This document shows positions 51,334 through 60,285 of a DNA stretch of 64,000 bases, in pieces. Position 1 is the first letter of the stretch. Every line of letters begins with the position of its first letter. The notes below the pieces were generated by a model. It was not told where the DNA came from. It did not search any database and was given only the letters and a program-made list of their open reading frames with translations. A program made the position numbers and the translations under genes. The stretch lies in the NCBI GenBank assembly GCA_019930625.1, contig CP082844.1, positions 6,634,001 to 6,698,000 on the forward strand. The letters are read 5' to 3'. The DNA comes from Nocardia asteroides. Lineage in GTDB: Bacteria; Actinomycetota; Actinomycetes; Mycobacteriales; Mycobacteriaceae.

Positions 51334-51803
51334 TGTTCGAGAGATGTCACAGTGCGCGGGAGGTCGCCGAGGTTTACCGCAGGCGTGGGTTCATCGTGTC
51401 GTGCGCGTTCGATCGAGTGTTCCTGATCGCGTCGCTGACGTTGGGCGCGGTGGCGATGCCCGCGCCGCTGGGTAGGCGGGTGCGGAAGGCACTGCTCGAC
51501 ACGGGCAAGTTCGCCTCGGTGCCGATCCTGACCCATGCCCGCCCGGATCGGGAGTGGGTGTTCCTGGTCGGCCCGGCCTGGGGTGCGGGAATGTCGACGC
51601 CGACCGTGGCGAGCCTCGAGGCGCACGGGGTGCGAGTCCTCGACGCTCGGCAACGGATCTGGTTGCCGATGACCGATCACCCGACCGGCTGGCATTGGAT
51701 CTCGGAGCCGGTCAACGCCACCTCGATCCCGTCGCGCACCACCGTGGCGTGCCGCGCCCGCGACCTCCTCAGCCCCACGCCGTCGTCGCGGACGCGGAGG
51801 TGA
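51333..51803 (+). CDS. Hypothetical protein, weakly like the N-terminus of primase-polymerase proteins
   Basis: This is a 156-residue protein. The stretch REWVFLVGPAWGAGMSTPTV, then DARQRIWLPMTDHPTGWHWI resembles the N-terminal part of actinobacterial bifunctional primase/polymerase-type proteins, but the catalytic residues are not evident. ATG 51333 is coupled to the small Ala-rich gene upstream. It could be a stand-alone small protein of that superfamily or unrelated. Confidence 0.5.
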   Translation: MFERCHSAREVAEVYRRRGFIVSCAFDRVFLIASLTLGAVAMPAPLGRRVRKALLDTGKFASVPILTHARPDREWVFLVGPAWGAGMSTPTVASLEAHGVRVLDARQRIWLPMTDHPTGWHWISEPVNATSIPSRTTVACRARDLLSPTPSSRTRR

Positions 51804-51806
51804 GTG

Positions 51807-52259
51807 ATGGTCTTCACCCCAGACGACGATGCGAGGGTGCTGCCCTCGGGGGAATCGCTGCTCTCAGCCATCCGTGGCCATCACGTCGACGCCCACCGGC
51901 TGACACGGTTCGCCGCCGAGTTCGGGAGGCTGTATCGGGGCTACCGGGCGTGGTTAGTGTGCGGATGTCGCTGCGGCAGTGACGAACTCGTGCTCGCCGT
52001 CGACACGTGGGCGGCCATGCATCTGCCGGTGCCGCATTCGGGGGCGCGGTTGCACACCGAGACTCTCGGCGCGGTCATCGACCGCCTCGCTCGCAGCCAG
52101 GTGCGCGCCTACCACCTGTTGATGACTGTGGATGTATCCGACCCGCAGGTGCACGCGGCCTGGTATCGGCTGGCGGAACTGGTGGATGGCTACACCGATC
52201 TTGCCGACGCGCTGACTCAGCGGTCGGTGCGGTTGCCCGCGCTCGGAGACGGTGGCTGA
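51807..52259 (+). CDS. DUF4254-like protein (1)
   Basis: This is a 150-residue helical protein with the DUF4254-like signature HTETLGAVIDRLARSQVRAY (about residues 81-100), an upstream VDTWAAMHLPVP and a C-terminal RLAELVDGYTDLADAL. It is paralogous to the next gene. ATG 51807 is preferred over GTG 51804 directly before it. These proteins occur in actinobacterial operons with nucleoside-hydrolase-like proteins, as here. The biochemical role is unknown. Confidence 0.7.
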   Translation: MVFTPDDDARVLPSGESLLSAIRGHHVDAHRLTRFAAEFGRLYRGYRAWLVCGCRCGSDELVLAVDTWAAMHLPVPHSGARLHTETLGAVIDRLARSQVRAYHLLMTVDVSDPQVHAAWYRLAELVDGYTDLADALTQRSVRLPALGDGG

Positions 52260-52696
52260 TGAGACCTGTGCTGCCGGGCAAGGATGAACTGCTCATGGCC
52301 TGCCGTGGCTTCCCGCTGCCCGCCGACGACCCGGTACTGAGCGCGGCTGCCGAACTGGCCGTGCTGCATCAGCGGCGTGAACAGACAGCGTGGGAAGCGC
52401 TGGCGGTGATCGACACTCACCGCGCCCGGTTGATGGACACCATCGACACCTGGGTGCAGGTGCTGATCCCGCAACCGGTCTCGGGCGCACAGGTACACAC
52501 CGAGACGATGGGCCAGGTCATCGACCGCATCGCCCAGTTGACCGCCCACACCTATACCGCGCTGGCGGGCGCTTCCGAAGAGGTGTTCTGCGAATCAGCG
52601 GAAGTGGTCGATGACCTCGCCATCGCCTACACCGACCTGGTCGAAGAACTCCTCGCCGGTTCCCGCCGCTTACCGATGACCCCGACCTCGGTGTAG
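52259..52696 (+). CDS. DUF4254-like protein (2)
   Basis: This is a 145-residue paralogue of the previous gene, with LPGKDELLMACRGFPLPADD at the start, then IDTHRARLMDTIDTWVQVLI and HTETMGQVIDRIAQLTAHTY. It keeps the full family length and pattern. ATG 52259 overlaps the preceding stop (TGATG). Two adjacent family members suggest a heteromer or recent duplication. Confidence 0.75.
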   Translation: MRPVLPGKDELLMACRGFPLPADDPVLSAAAELAVLHQRREQTAWEALAVIDTHRARLMDTIDTWVQVLIPQPVSGAQVHTETMGQVIDRIAQLTAHTYTALAGASEEVFCESAEVVDDLAIAYTDLVEELLAGSRRLPMTPTSV

Positions 52697-52797
52697 CCCG
52701 CCGCTCGGCTTCCCACCTTCCCCCTACCTGCACGCGGCTTCGGTTCGAGGTCGCCCGTGCAGACACCGCCCACCCATTTGATGAAGGGAGCAACCCC

Positions 52798-53356
52798 GTG
52801 TCCGCGAATTCTGATCTTCGTGACCGCCCCGATCCGCTGCCGAGTATGGATCGGCTACTGCGGGTGTGGGACGGGGGTGGAGAAATCGACATCATCGCTG
52901 GAGCACGCCACCCGCGTGTTCCTCACGGTGTGGATCATCCAGTTCGAGGGGATCGACCTGCGCACGGTCGAGGACTGGAGCTTCACCGACCATCAGGCAG
53001 CCGTGCGCGAGAAGGCCGTGGCGCTCGCGCGTGCCATCGATGACGAGGTGACCTGGCATCTGGGAAATCGCCCGGAGCTGGTCACGCTGGTCGATGACGA
53101 TGCCGACGCGCTCACCGTGGGCGAGCTGCTCGGCCAGATCACGATGTATGCGGCCCTGTTCGACAAATGGCCTCCCGGCCACGGCCAGATCCCGTTCGGT
53201 CCCACGTTCATGGTGCTCGGCCGCCTCTACGACGCGCTCGTCACGAACTTGGTGACCGGCAGCGCCCGCCAGCCTCGCCGCCGCTCCCACGGCGCGCCTC
53301 CAGTCCCCGAACCCCGCCGCGTCGACCTGATCGCCGCCCCACCGGATGGACGGTGA
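52798..53356 (+). pseudogene. Helical protein of the DUF4254 operon with a frameshift
   Basis: GTG 52798 has a good GAAGGGAG site, and the first 35 codons read sensibly (SANSDLRDRPDPLPSMDRLL). Near 52870-52910 the sensible sequence moves to another frame (ATRVFLTVWIIQFEGIDLRT onward to 53356), while the start frame ends at 53043. A single-base indel joins both halves into one protein of about 185 residues. It could be an inactivating mutation, a sequencing error or a programmed slip. The 100 bases before it (52697-52797) hold only the ribosome site. Confidence 0.55.
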
Positions 53357-53475
53357 CGAACGTGATCCGGTTCCCGCTGGCCGGTGACCCCTGCCGCACC
53401 GTCACGATCCGGCTACCGGCGTCGCCACAACCCCCACAGCACAACCTGTTTGACCCCGATGAAGGAGAACCGAAT

Positions 53476-54414
53476 ATGACCGACCATGTCCCCTCGACCG
53501 ACTTGTGGACCGCCGAATCCGAACCCGCGACCGGTGGCCTGGTGGTGCTGTCGACCGACATCGCCTATGACCCGGACGATTTCGTGGCGTTGGTGCTCGC
53601 GGCGCGGCTGGTGCCGCCGAGCCAGCTGGTGGTAGTGACCGCGGATGAGGTCGGCGGCCTGCGCGCGCAGTTCGCCCGCCGCGTGCTGGACTCGCTGGAC
53701 CGCAGCGAGGTACCGGTCATCGAAGGCATCGACCTGGGCGGCAAACGCCGGTTCCTGGCCGATCCCGGCCAACAGATCCCCGACTACATACGCCCGACAC
53801 CCGAGGAACGCGAGAACCGTCACCACGCGATGATCGATGTCCTCACCGACATGATCGCCTCAGCTGACGGCCCGGTGCGGTGGGTGGGCTGCGGTCCGAT
53901 GGCCGAGCTGGCCGCTGTGCTCACCGCCGCACCGGAGTACGCCGAGCAAGTGGTCGTCACCCAGATGGGCGGATGGCTCGACCACTACCGCGACCTCGAA
54001 CGCTCGTCCCACAACTTCCACACCGACATGAGTTCAGCCGGCCTCGCCCTGCGGATACTGTCCCGCCCCAGGTTGGTGATGTCCGAGCACACCAACCATC
54101 CCGCGATCCGGGTGACCGAGGACTGGGCGCTGGTCGATGCCCTGAACGCCGATTCCGCCCCGGAGTGGGCGCGATGGCTGTCCACGCATTTCCACCGCTG
54201 GTTCGCTATCAAGGACGGCTCCTGGATGCACGACCCACTGCCCCTGTCCGCCGCCCTCGGCTATCCGTTCGTGACCTTCACCAGCGAACGGATCCGCATC
54301 GGCCACGACGCACGCCTGTACCGCAACCCGTACGGACGCCCGATGCAAGTATCGGCCCAGGTCGACTACGAAGGGTTCCTGGACTGGATGCGGTCGGTGG
54401 TGACGAACTGGTGA
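53476..54414 (+). CDS. Nucleoside hydrolase-like protein
   Basis: This 312-residue protein starts at ATG 53476, after GAAGGAG; GTG 53353 in the same frame is an alternative giving 41 more residues. The calcium-site motif reads STDIAYDPDDFVAL (about residues 29-42), like DTDIxxDPDD of inosine-uridine nucleoside hydrolases but with the first Asp replaced by Ser. Later motifs (RWVGCGPMAELAAVL; HNFHTDMSSAGLAL) fit the fold and substrate pocket. It would cleave nucleosides or related N-glycosides, if the altered first ligand is tolerated. It is encoded with DUF4254-like proteins and a methyltransferase. Confidence 0.75.
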   Translation: MTDHVPSTDLWTAESEPATGGLVVLSTDIAYDPDDFVALVLAARLVPPSQLVVVTADEVGGLRAQFARRVLDSLDRSEVPVIEGIDLGGKRRFLADPGQQIPDYIRPTPEERENRHHAMIDVLTDMIASADGPVRWVGCGPMAELAAVLTAAPEYAEQVVVTQMGGWLDHYRDLERSSHNFHTDMSSAGLALRILSRPRLVMSEHTNHPAIRVTEDWALVDALNADSAPEWARWLSTHFHRWFAIKDGSWMHDPLPLSAALGYPFVTFTSERIRIGHDARLYRNPYGRPMQVSAQVDYEGFLDWMRSVVTNW

Positions 54415-55316
54415 CGTGCCCCACATGCGGTCAGACAACCCAACCGGCCTGTGACCCGGACAAAATCCGGGCGCGTGAGCGCGCGGTCAACGCCGAGCTG
54501 TCAGGACCGACCCACGCTCGCGTCCTCGATGCTCTGCTGCCCTACGACCTCGACCGCCCCTACGACCCCGACCAGATATCCGGCAAGGACAACTTTGCCT
54601 GCGACCGCGACATCGCCGCGCTGTTGGACCGTCGCGCGCCGGGATTCCGGGCCAGCGTCCACGCCGGGCACATGTTCTTGCGGCGCGCGGTCGCGGAACT
54701 GGCGCGGGCGGGGGTCTCACAGTTCGCGGTCATTGGGTGCGGATATCCGCGCAAACGCAACGTGCACACCGTCGCACGCGAGATCAACCCAGCCGCCGAC
54801 GTCCTTTACCTCGATCACGACGCGCTCGTGTCTGCGTACGGGCGCGCCCTGCTCGAGACCGAATCCCGATTCGCGCAGGCCGATCCGAGCGACCCGGCCG
54901 CGATCTTGGCCGCCATCGGCCACCCGCACGCCCCGACAGGCTGGCTCGACCCCGGCGAACCGATCGCGCTGGTGTTCGGGTCGCTGGTCCTCGAACAACT
55001 CGACGCACCCGGACAGCTAATCGCCGAGTTGGTCACCGCACTGGCGAGTGGGTACGTGGCGGTGACCCACATCTGCACCGACACCGCCACCGACGTCGCC
55101 CGGCGCGCAGCCGCCGTCTACACCGCCCACAACCTCACACTGCGGCCCCGCACAACCCGCGACGTCACGACCATGCTGACAGGGGTGGAATTGCTCGGCC
55201 CCGGCCTGACGGTCGCCCAGGACTGGACACCCGGCCACGCCGCCAGCCCCGGCACGGGCGAGGCGAGCTGGCGGTGCTGCTGGGCCGCGCTCGGAACCTG
55301 GGGAGCGACCCGATGA
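54411..55316 (+). CDS. SAM-dependent methyltransferase (Methyltransf_19 type)
   Basis: The 301-residue protein starts at GTG 54411, overlapping the hydrolase stop. A CPTCGQTTQPAC zinc-ribbon-like start precedes the family pattern: SGKDNFACDRDIAALL (about 57-72), FLRRAVAELARAGVSQFAVI with GCGYPRKRNVHTVAREI, DVLYLDHDALV and a late VTHICTD. This fits the actinobacterial Methyltransf_19/DUF574 family. The methyl acceptor is unknown. The added Cys motif is unusual for the family. Confidence 0.75.
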   Translation: MTCPTCGQTTQPACDPDKIRARERAVNAELSGPTHARVLDALLPYDLDRPYDPDQISGKDNFACDRDIAALLDRRAPGFRASVHAGHMFLRRAVAELARAGVSQFAVIGCGYPRKRNVHTVAREINPAADVLYLDHDALVSAYGRALLETESRFAQADPSDPAAILAAIGHPHAPTGWLDPGEPIALVFGSLVLEQLDAPGQLIAELVTALASGYVAVTHICTDTATDVARRAAAVYTAHNLTLRPRTTRDVTTMLTGVELLGPGLTVAQDWTPGHAASPGTGEASWRCCWAALGTWGATR

Positions 55317-55651
55317 GACCCGAGGACCTACCAGGGCGCAGTGGCCGCGACGCGGGCAGGATCGCCCACCGGCCCACACTGCTGGCCGCCCCGGACAGCA
55401 ACATCACCGGCACCGATTGCGCGGTCGATCCCGGTGACCTCAGTCCCGACGAGGCGATCCGCACCCTCAGCGTCCACCACCAGTGCCCGTCGCCCTGTCA
55501 TCCGCGTGACCGTGCGCTGGCGGTACTGGGCACCGAATACAGCGCGGCGGCAACACTGGGCGCGCGTCGGCCCGCGCGTGCACTGGACGAACTGGACCGA
55601 CGGCTAGCCGAGCTGATCCGCGAATACCTACGCCGAGTCGCCGACCGGTAA
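55313..55651 (+). CDS. Hypothetical protein, last gene of the operon
   Basis: This is a 112-residue protein whose ATG overlaps the methyltransferase stop (ATGA). It contains VHHQCPSPCHPRDRALAVLG, two Cys and three His that might bind a metal, and a helical C-terminus (DELDRRLAELIREYLRRVAD). No family was recognised. The 209 bases after it (55652-55860) contain nothing supported before the CRISPR array. Confidence 0.55.
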   Translation: MRPEDLPGRSGRDAGRIAHRPTLLAAPDSNITGTDCAVDPGDLSPDEAIRTLSVHHQCPSPCHPRDRALAVLGTEYSAAATLGARRPARALDELDRRLAELIREYLRRVADR

Positions 55652-55860
55652 CCGCAGCCGCGACAGACCGAGCCCGGACGCCATCACCGTCCGGGCTCGT
55701 CTAATTCCTGCCCGCAGACACCTTTCCAGACAGAAAGCCGGGCGGCCCATCACCCCTGACACCGTCCCGGCTCGGTCACAGTGACAGCAGCCAACAGCCT
55801 CGAGGCGGTAAGGGCGAGCGCCACGGGGATGACACCGAACATCGCGGCCGCGGTCATCGG

Positions 55861-56697
55861 GTTGCGATCCTCAGGCACCCGTGAGGCCGACCGCCACTGT
55901 GGGCACGCGCCCAGCGAACCAACGAGAATGGCCGTTGCGATCCTCGGTCACCGGTCAGGCGACCGCCACGGCCACAAACCCAGAGCAGTCGAACGAGTCG
56001 CCGACGTTGCGATCCTCGATCACCCGTGAGAGCGACCGCCACGCATCGAAGGGTGCGCGTTGTCCATTTCATCGAAGTGGTTGCGATCCACGGTCACCCG
56101 TAAGGTTGACCGCCACGTGTTCAGCGGCGGAAACATGACCCGACGGCAGATGTTGCGATCCTCGGCCGCCCGTGAGGACGACCGCCACACCACGTTCCCG
56201 CAGATCTGACCCGGCCCGGTCGGGTTGCGATCCTCGGCCGCCTATGAGGGCGACCGCCACACGCTGCGCACCAGCACCGCGCGGTGCCCGGAAATGTTGC
56301 GATCCTCGGCCGCCTGTGAGGGCGACCGCCACCCCTGGCGATCTCGGAGGTGGGGCCATGGGAGCCGTAGTTGCGATCCTCGGCCGCCGGTGAGGGCGAC
56401 CGCCACGTCGTTGATGCGGTCCAGCAAGTCCAGGTGGGGCTCGTTGCGATCCTCGGCCGCCCGTGAGGGCGACCGCCACTAGCGGCGACGTTGGGGGCAA
56501 CACGCACTGCCGAGCAGTTGCGATCCTCGGCCGCCCGTGAGGGCGACCGCCACCTCGTCAGCTGGCTGAGCACGTCCTCGGTGGTGGTGTTGCGATCCTC
56601 GGCCGCCCGTGAGGGCGACCGCCACGAGATGGTCGCCCGCGAGGAGCTCGACCAGTCGGTGTTGCGATCCTCGGCCGCCCGTGAGGGCGACCGCCAC
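55861..56697 (-). CRISPR. CRISPR array 1: 12 repeats, 11 spacers
   Basis: The 37-base repeat reads on the minus strand GTGGCGGTCGCCCTCACGGG, then CGGCC and GAGGATCGCAAC. Copies start at 55861, 55934, 56005, 56080, 56152, 56224, 56296, 56370, 56443, 56517, 56589 and 56661. Spacers are 35-38 bases. Repeats at 56224-56697 are nearly identical, and those at 55861-56116 carry several changes, so the leader is at the right (56698) and the oldest end at the left. Array and cas genes read in the same direction. Confidence 0.95.
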
Positions 56698-56868
56698 GGT
56701 GCGCGAACTGGGCGAACGTCGACCGGGCCCCGCGACGGAGTCTGTTTGGGGCGCCTCGGTTTCCATAACTGCTGTTCGTCAGTTCGGAACCTCCTTGGGA
56801 ATCCGTGTGCACTGGGGGTTCTTAAGTGTGGGAACGCCTGCGGTGTGTTCATCGGCGGGTAGCCAGGG
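56698..56868 (-). promoter_or_regulatory. Leader of CRISPR array 1
   Basis: This is the 171-base gap between cas7 and the first repeat. On the minus strand it contains GATTCCCAAGGAGGTTCCGA, GAACAGCAGTTATG and, just before the repeat, CGCCCAGTTCGCGCACC. The same blocks, with few changes, precede array 2. Conservation of otherwise non-coding sequence marks it as the transcription and adaptation leader. Confidence 0.8.
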
Positions 56869-57738
56869 CTATCTGACGATTCTGGTGAGTGTGACGCCGT
56901 CGGGGATGGCGGCTTCGTCGATGGTGATGGTGTAGTCGGTAAAGTTGCGGATGGGGGTTGTCGGGGTTTGGCGGGTGTCGGGGGTGATGTGGACGGTGTC
57001 GGTGAGGGTGTGGGCGGGTGCGGTTCCGTAGGCGTCGTGGTGGGTGAAGATGTAGAGGCCACGCAGGGCCATTTCGCCTCGGGTGGAGGCGCGGTCATGT
57101 TCGAACATCAGGGTCATGCAGCGCCAGAGCAGGGCGAGGTCGTCGGTGGTGACACCGGTGCGGGTGGCCAGGGGGGCGCTGAAGTGTCCGATGCCACGGT
57201 AGAGGCCGTAGGGAACGGTGTGTTTGCTGCCCATTTCGGTTTGTTTGGTGTCGTCTTCTTTGGTGCGGGTGACGCGGGTAATGCCGTGTTCTTGGGCGAG
57301 GACGGGATGGATGCTGCGAGAGAAGGTCAGCTGCAGCGGTCCCTGGACACGACCCGCGGTTTTCGTGCCGGTGGTCATGACGGCTCCGAACATGCGGACG
57401 TCGTAGAAGTTTTCACACATCCAGCGCTTCGCGACCGGTTCGGAGGGTTTGTCGCCGGGCAGGTCGAGTTCTTTGTAGGCTCGTTCGTGTTGGGAGTTGA
57501 GTGATACTCCGGCTTCGACGTAGATGGCGTTGCCGGGTTTGCCTTCGCCGAGCAGACCGACCATATTGCGGATTTTGCGTTTGATCGCGACGTCGGTGAC
57601 CAGACCTTGCATGGTTTCGGGGTCGGTTCGGGGGATACCGCCACCGTCGGGGTCGCCGTTGGGGTTGCCGTCGGTGACGTCGAACAGGAACACGAAGTCG
57701 TGTTTACGGGTGGGGTCCAGATGCGGGGACGTGGTCAT
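56869..57738 (-). CDS. cas7: Type I-C Cascade backbone protein Cas7 (Csd2)
   Basis: The 289-residue protein has the Csd2 signature FVFLFDVTDGNPNGDPD near the N-terminus, then VTDVAIKRKIRNMVG and later VRMFGAVMTTG. ATG 57738 follows AAGGAG by eight bases. Cas7 copies form the crRNA-binding backbone of the type I-C Cascade. It is the last cas gene of the operon, directly before the array leader. No cas4, cas1 or cas2 follows. Confidence 0.92.
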   Translation of the reverse strand: MTTSPHLDPTRKHDFVFLFDVTDGNPNGDPDGGGIPRTDPETMQGLVTDVAIKRKIRNMVGLLGEGKPGNAIYVEAGVSLNSQHERAYKELDLPGDKPSEPVAKRWMCENFYDVRMFGAVMTTGTKTAGRVQGPLQLTFSRSIHPVLAQEHGITRVTRTKEDDTKQTEMGSKHTVPYGLYRGIGHFSAPLATRTGVTTDDLALLWRCMTLMFEHDRASTRGEMALRGLYIFTHHDAYGTAPAHTLTDTVHITPDTRQTPTTPIRNFTDYTITIDEAAIPDGVTLTRIVR

Positions 57739-57764
57739 GATCGAAAGCTCCTTGTCGGTCTCTC

Positions 57765-59579
57765 TCAGGCGGTGAGTTCGGCGGCGGTTTCTTCCGCGGC
57801 TATGTCTTCGACGGTTGTTATGTTCTCGACGGCAGCGTTTTTGGCGTCTTTCGCTGCTTTGGCGGCGCGGGCAGCGGTCATGTCGGCGGCTCGTTGGTGG
57901 TCGTAGCCGAGGATGAACCGGATCTGGGCTGTGGTGTCGAGGTGTGCGGGCAGCGCGGTTTCGTAACCGAGTAGCTCGGAGATCTTGGCCAGACGGGTGT
58001 CGAGGGCCCGCCCGGCGGGGCGGGTGGCTTCTTTGCCGATGAGTTTTTTGAGGTGGCCGTTGGCGTTGAGACGCAGCATCCGCATGGTGGCGGCCGGCTG
58101 GCTCATGGCAAGCCCGAAGTAGCGGTCGCGGATGGTCGCATTGATGTCGGGGATCGCTCGCCGTTGGACGGATTCGAGGACGGCGAACATCCGGCCCCAC
58201 ACGTAGGCGGGGTCGGTGGCGGTTTCGTCGAGTCCTGGCATGACTTTCTCTTTCAGGTATGGGGGGCGGTTGAGGGCCAGGCGCAGCATCGCGACGCGGG
58301 GCAGGTCGACGTGGTGGTCGTTGCGGATGCGATGCAACAGCCTCACAACCAGGTGCGGTGGTGGTGAACCGCCGTGTAGCGCGCAGCGCAGCAGGTCTCG
58401 TTCGATGCCGCGGGCCGCGCTGCCGACGACGTAGGAGCCACGGCGTTTGTCCCAGCGACCGGTGGCCTGGACCATCCGCTTCAGCCCGACTTCGTGAACG
58501 CCATCTGCCCAGAGCTGTGTGGTGCCGTGGTCGTCGAACCAATCCCGGAAGCGTTTCTTGATTTCCAGAACCGGGACATCGATCCAGTCCCGCACTACGA
58601 CGCGGCTTTGATTCGCCGACAGAGTGATGGCGTAGAAGTCGGTGCCCTCGACGACGGTGCCCGACTCCCCTTTCCACACTTCCCGGCGCAGTGCCGCGAC
58701 CTGCCCAGGGTGGGGTGCGTCGATGATACGGACGTCGAATTCGACGGCGGGGTCGCGCAGCCACCAGGTCAGCACGGTGTCCTCGCCGCGGCGGTGACGC
58801 TGTGGGTCCGACAGCAGACTGTTCAGCGCAGCCATGGCCTGGCCTCCGCAGTCCTCGCACAGCGGGGTGTTGGCCAGCTGTAAGGTTCCCATCCGCCCTT
58901 GGGCGGAGGTGTTGACCGACACCAGCGCCGCGTCCCTGCCGCGTTTGGGCCGCCCCGACGCGTCGACACCCACAGGGATCAGGCTGCCTTTGACCATCTC
59001 CGGAACCGTCTTCAACAGCGGCCCTAGGTTCATACACGACAAGCAGAACCCCTCGCCGCCAGAGCTCTTGCGGATTCGTGCCACTGCTGCCCACAACTTG
59101 GTCGCCGACTCCCGCAGGTGCACCAGCTCACCCGCGACGAGGAACATGACCAGATCCGACGACTTGGCCTCCCGCAGCCTCAAATCGGCCAGAACATCGA
59201 GATACCTTCCACCAGTGAAGAATTCACACAACTTCTGCGCGACGGGGTCACCGCTGGACTCCTGGTACTCCCGTAGCATGGCGAGGTAGGCGTCGTGACG
59301 CCGGCCGGAGTCGCAGCGGGCCTTGTCATCGTCCTTCTTGGCGAGAGCGAAGGCGTATTCGAGGGTGTCGACCAGCAGCATCGCCGCGATACCGCTGGTG
59401 CGTGTCAGATACGGTGTCGCCAAAGGTGATCCGGCCTTGTGCTCGGCGTCGGCGCGGTCGATCAGACTCGGATTCCCGGCATCATCGAGCACGACCGACC
59501 ACCGCACCGTCCTGATCCGGTAGTAGCGGGGCACGCTGTCATCGGTGGTGCGGCTTTTGACGAGTCGGTCAATCAGCAT
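57765..59579 (-). CDS. cas8c: Type I-C large subunit Cas8c (Csd1)
   Basis: The 604-residue protein begins MLIDRLVKSRTTDDSVPRYY and has two CxxC pairs forming a zinc site (FCLSCMNLGP about residue 180; LCEDCGGQA about 240), as in Csd1. It matches the family in length and in the TDFYAITLSANQSRVVVRDW block. Cas8c recognises the PAM and, in type I-C, also provides small-subunit function from an internal start. The C-terminal 40 residues are Ala/Glu-rich. The start overlaps cas5 by 11 bases. Confidence 0.9.
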   Translation of the reverse strand: MLIDRLVKSRTTDDSVPRYYRIRTVRWSVVLDDAGNPSLIDRADAEHKAGSPLATPYLTRTSGIAAMLLVDTLEYAFALAKKDDDKARCDSGRRHDAYLAMLREYQESSGDPVAQKLCEFFTGGRYLDVLADLRLREAKSSDLVMFLVAGELVHLRESATKLWAAVARIRKSSGGEGFCLSCMNLGPLLKTVPEMVKGSLIPVGVDASGRPKRGRDAALVSVNTSAQGRMGTLQLANTPLCEDCGGQAMAALNSLLSDPQRHRRGEDTVLTWWLRDPAVEFDVRIIDAPHPGQVAALRREVWKGESGTVVEGTDFYAITLSANQSRVVVRDWIDVPVLEIKKRFRDWFDDHGTTQLWADGVHEVGLKRMVQATGRWDKRRGSYVVGSAARGIERDLLRCALHGGSPPPHLVVRLLHRIRNDHHVDLPRVAMLRLALNRPPYLKEKVMPGLDETATDPAYVWGRMFAVLESVQRRAIPDINATIRDRYFGLAMSQPAATMRMLRLNANGHLKKLIGKEATRPAGRALDTRLAKISELLGYETALPAHLDTTAQIRFILGYDHQRAADMTAARAAKAAKDAKNAAVENITTVEDIAAEETAAELTA

Positions 59580-60285
59580 CGGTTCGCCTCCCGCGTTTGG
59601 CCGGACCGGCCGAGGGAAGTCGGGTGCCGTTGGGCGGGACGCGCAGGACCCCGTTGGTCAGCTTGGCGGGAAACCAACTGTAGGTTTCGCCTCCGTGCTC
59701 GTCGTAGTGGATGCTGTGCAGCATTATCCCGAGTTCTTTGTCCTTGTCGCGGCAGTCCGAAATGGGTTCGGCTGCGGTAGCTTTGCCGAAGCGGGCCGAG
59801 AATTCGCGGGTACCGAGGTACGGCTGGGAGTAGCAAGCGCCCTTGTCGACGCGGCGGCGGAACTGCTCCCGGTAGGCCACCTCTGTCGCTGTGGCGTGTG
59901 GCCGGAGCTTGATCTGTGCGTGGATGCGGTAGGCGACATCGCGCAGTCCGACGGTGTTGCGTTGATCGCGGTCGTCCTCGACGTCGTAGTGCAGGCCGGC
60001 ATCGGCCATCGCGCGACGGACCCAATCATCGGAAACAGTCGATTTGACCTCGTTGCGGCGGATGGAGAACCAGCGGATCGGTTTGAGGACCTCTATCTTG
60101 ACGATGATGTAGTCGAATTCAGGTTTCCAGAAGATGGCGTCCAGGATTCCCCGGGCGGCCGACGGGGTCATTACTTCGTAGCTGAAGCGTTCGGATTTCA
60201 TCTCCGGGCGGGTGAAGCAGGCGTACTCGCCACTGACCTCGACTACGAGCGGGGGGTTCGGATAGCGCGGATGGGTGTTGTTCAC
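59569..60285 (-). CDS. cas5: Type I-C crRNA-processing protein Cas5
   Basis: This 238-residue protein starts at GTG 60285, overlapping the cas3 stop (GTGA). It carries the Cas5d-like start LVVEVSGEYACFTRPEMKSE and MTPSAARGILDAIFWKPEF. In type I-C systems Cas5 cuts pre-crRNA, because Cas6 is absent, as it is here. YREQFRRRVDKGACYSQPYL is the typical later block. Confidence 0.9.
   Translation of the reverse strand: MNNTHPRYPNPPLVVEVSGEYACFTRPEMKSERFSYEVMTPSAARGILDAIFWKPEFDYIIVKIEVLKPIRWFSIRRNEVKSTVSDDWVRRAMADAGLHYDVEDDRDQRNTVGLRDVAYRIHAQIKLRPHATATEVAYREQFRRRVDKGACYSQPYLGTREFSARFGKATAAEPISDCRDKDKELGIMLHSIHYDEHGGETYSWFPAKLTNGVLRVPPNGTRLPSAGPAKRGRRTDAD

Noticed and set aside
56121..57098. Open frames reading through the CRISPR array and leader on both strands
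   Set aside because: They consist of repeat-encoded peptides repeated every 72-75 bases. Cas7 and the array explain the region.
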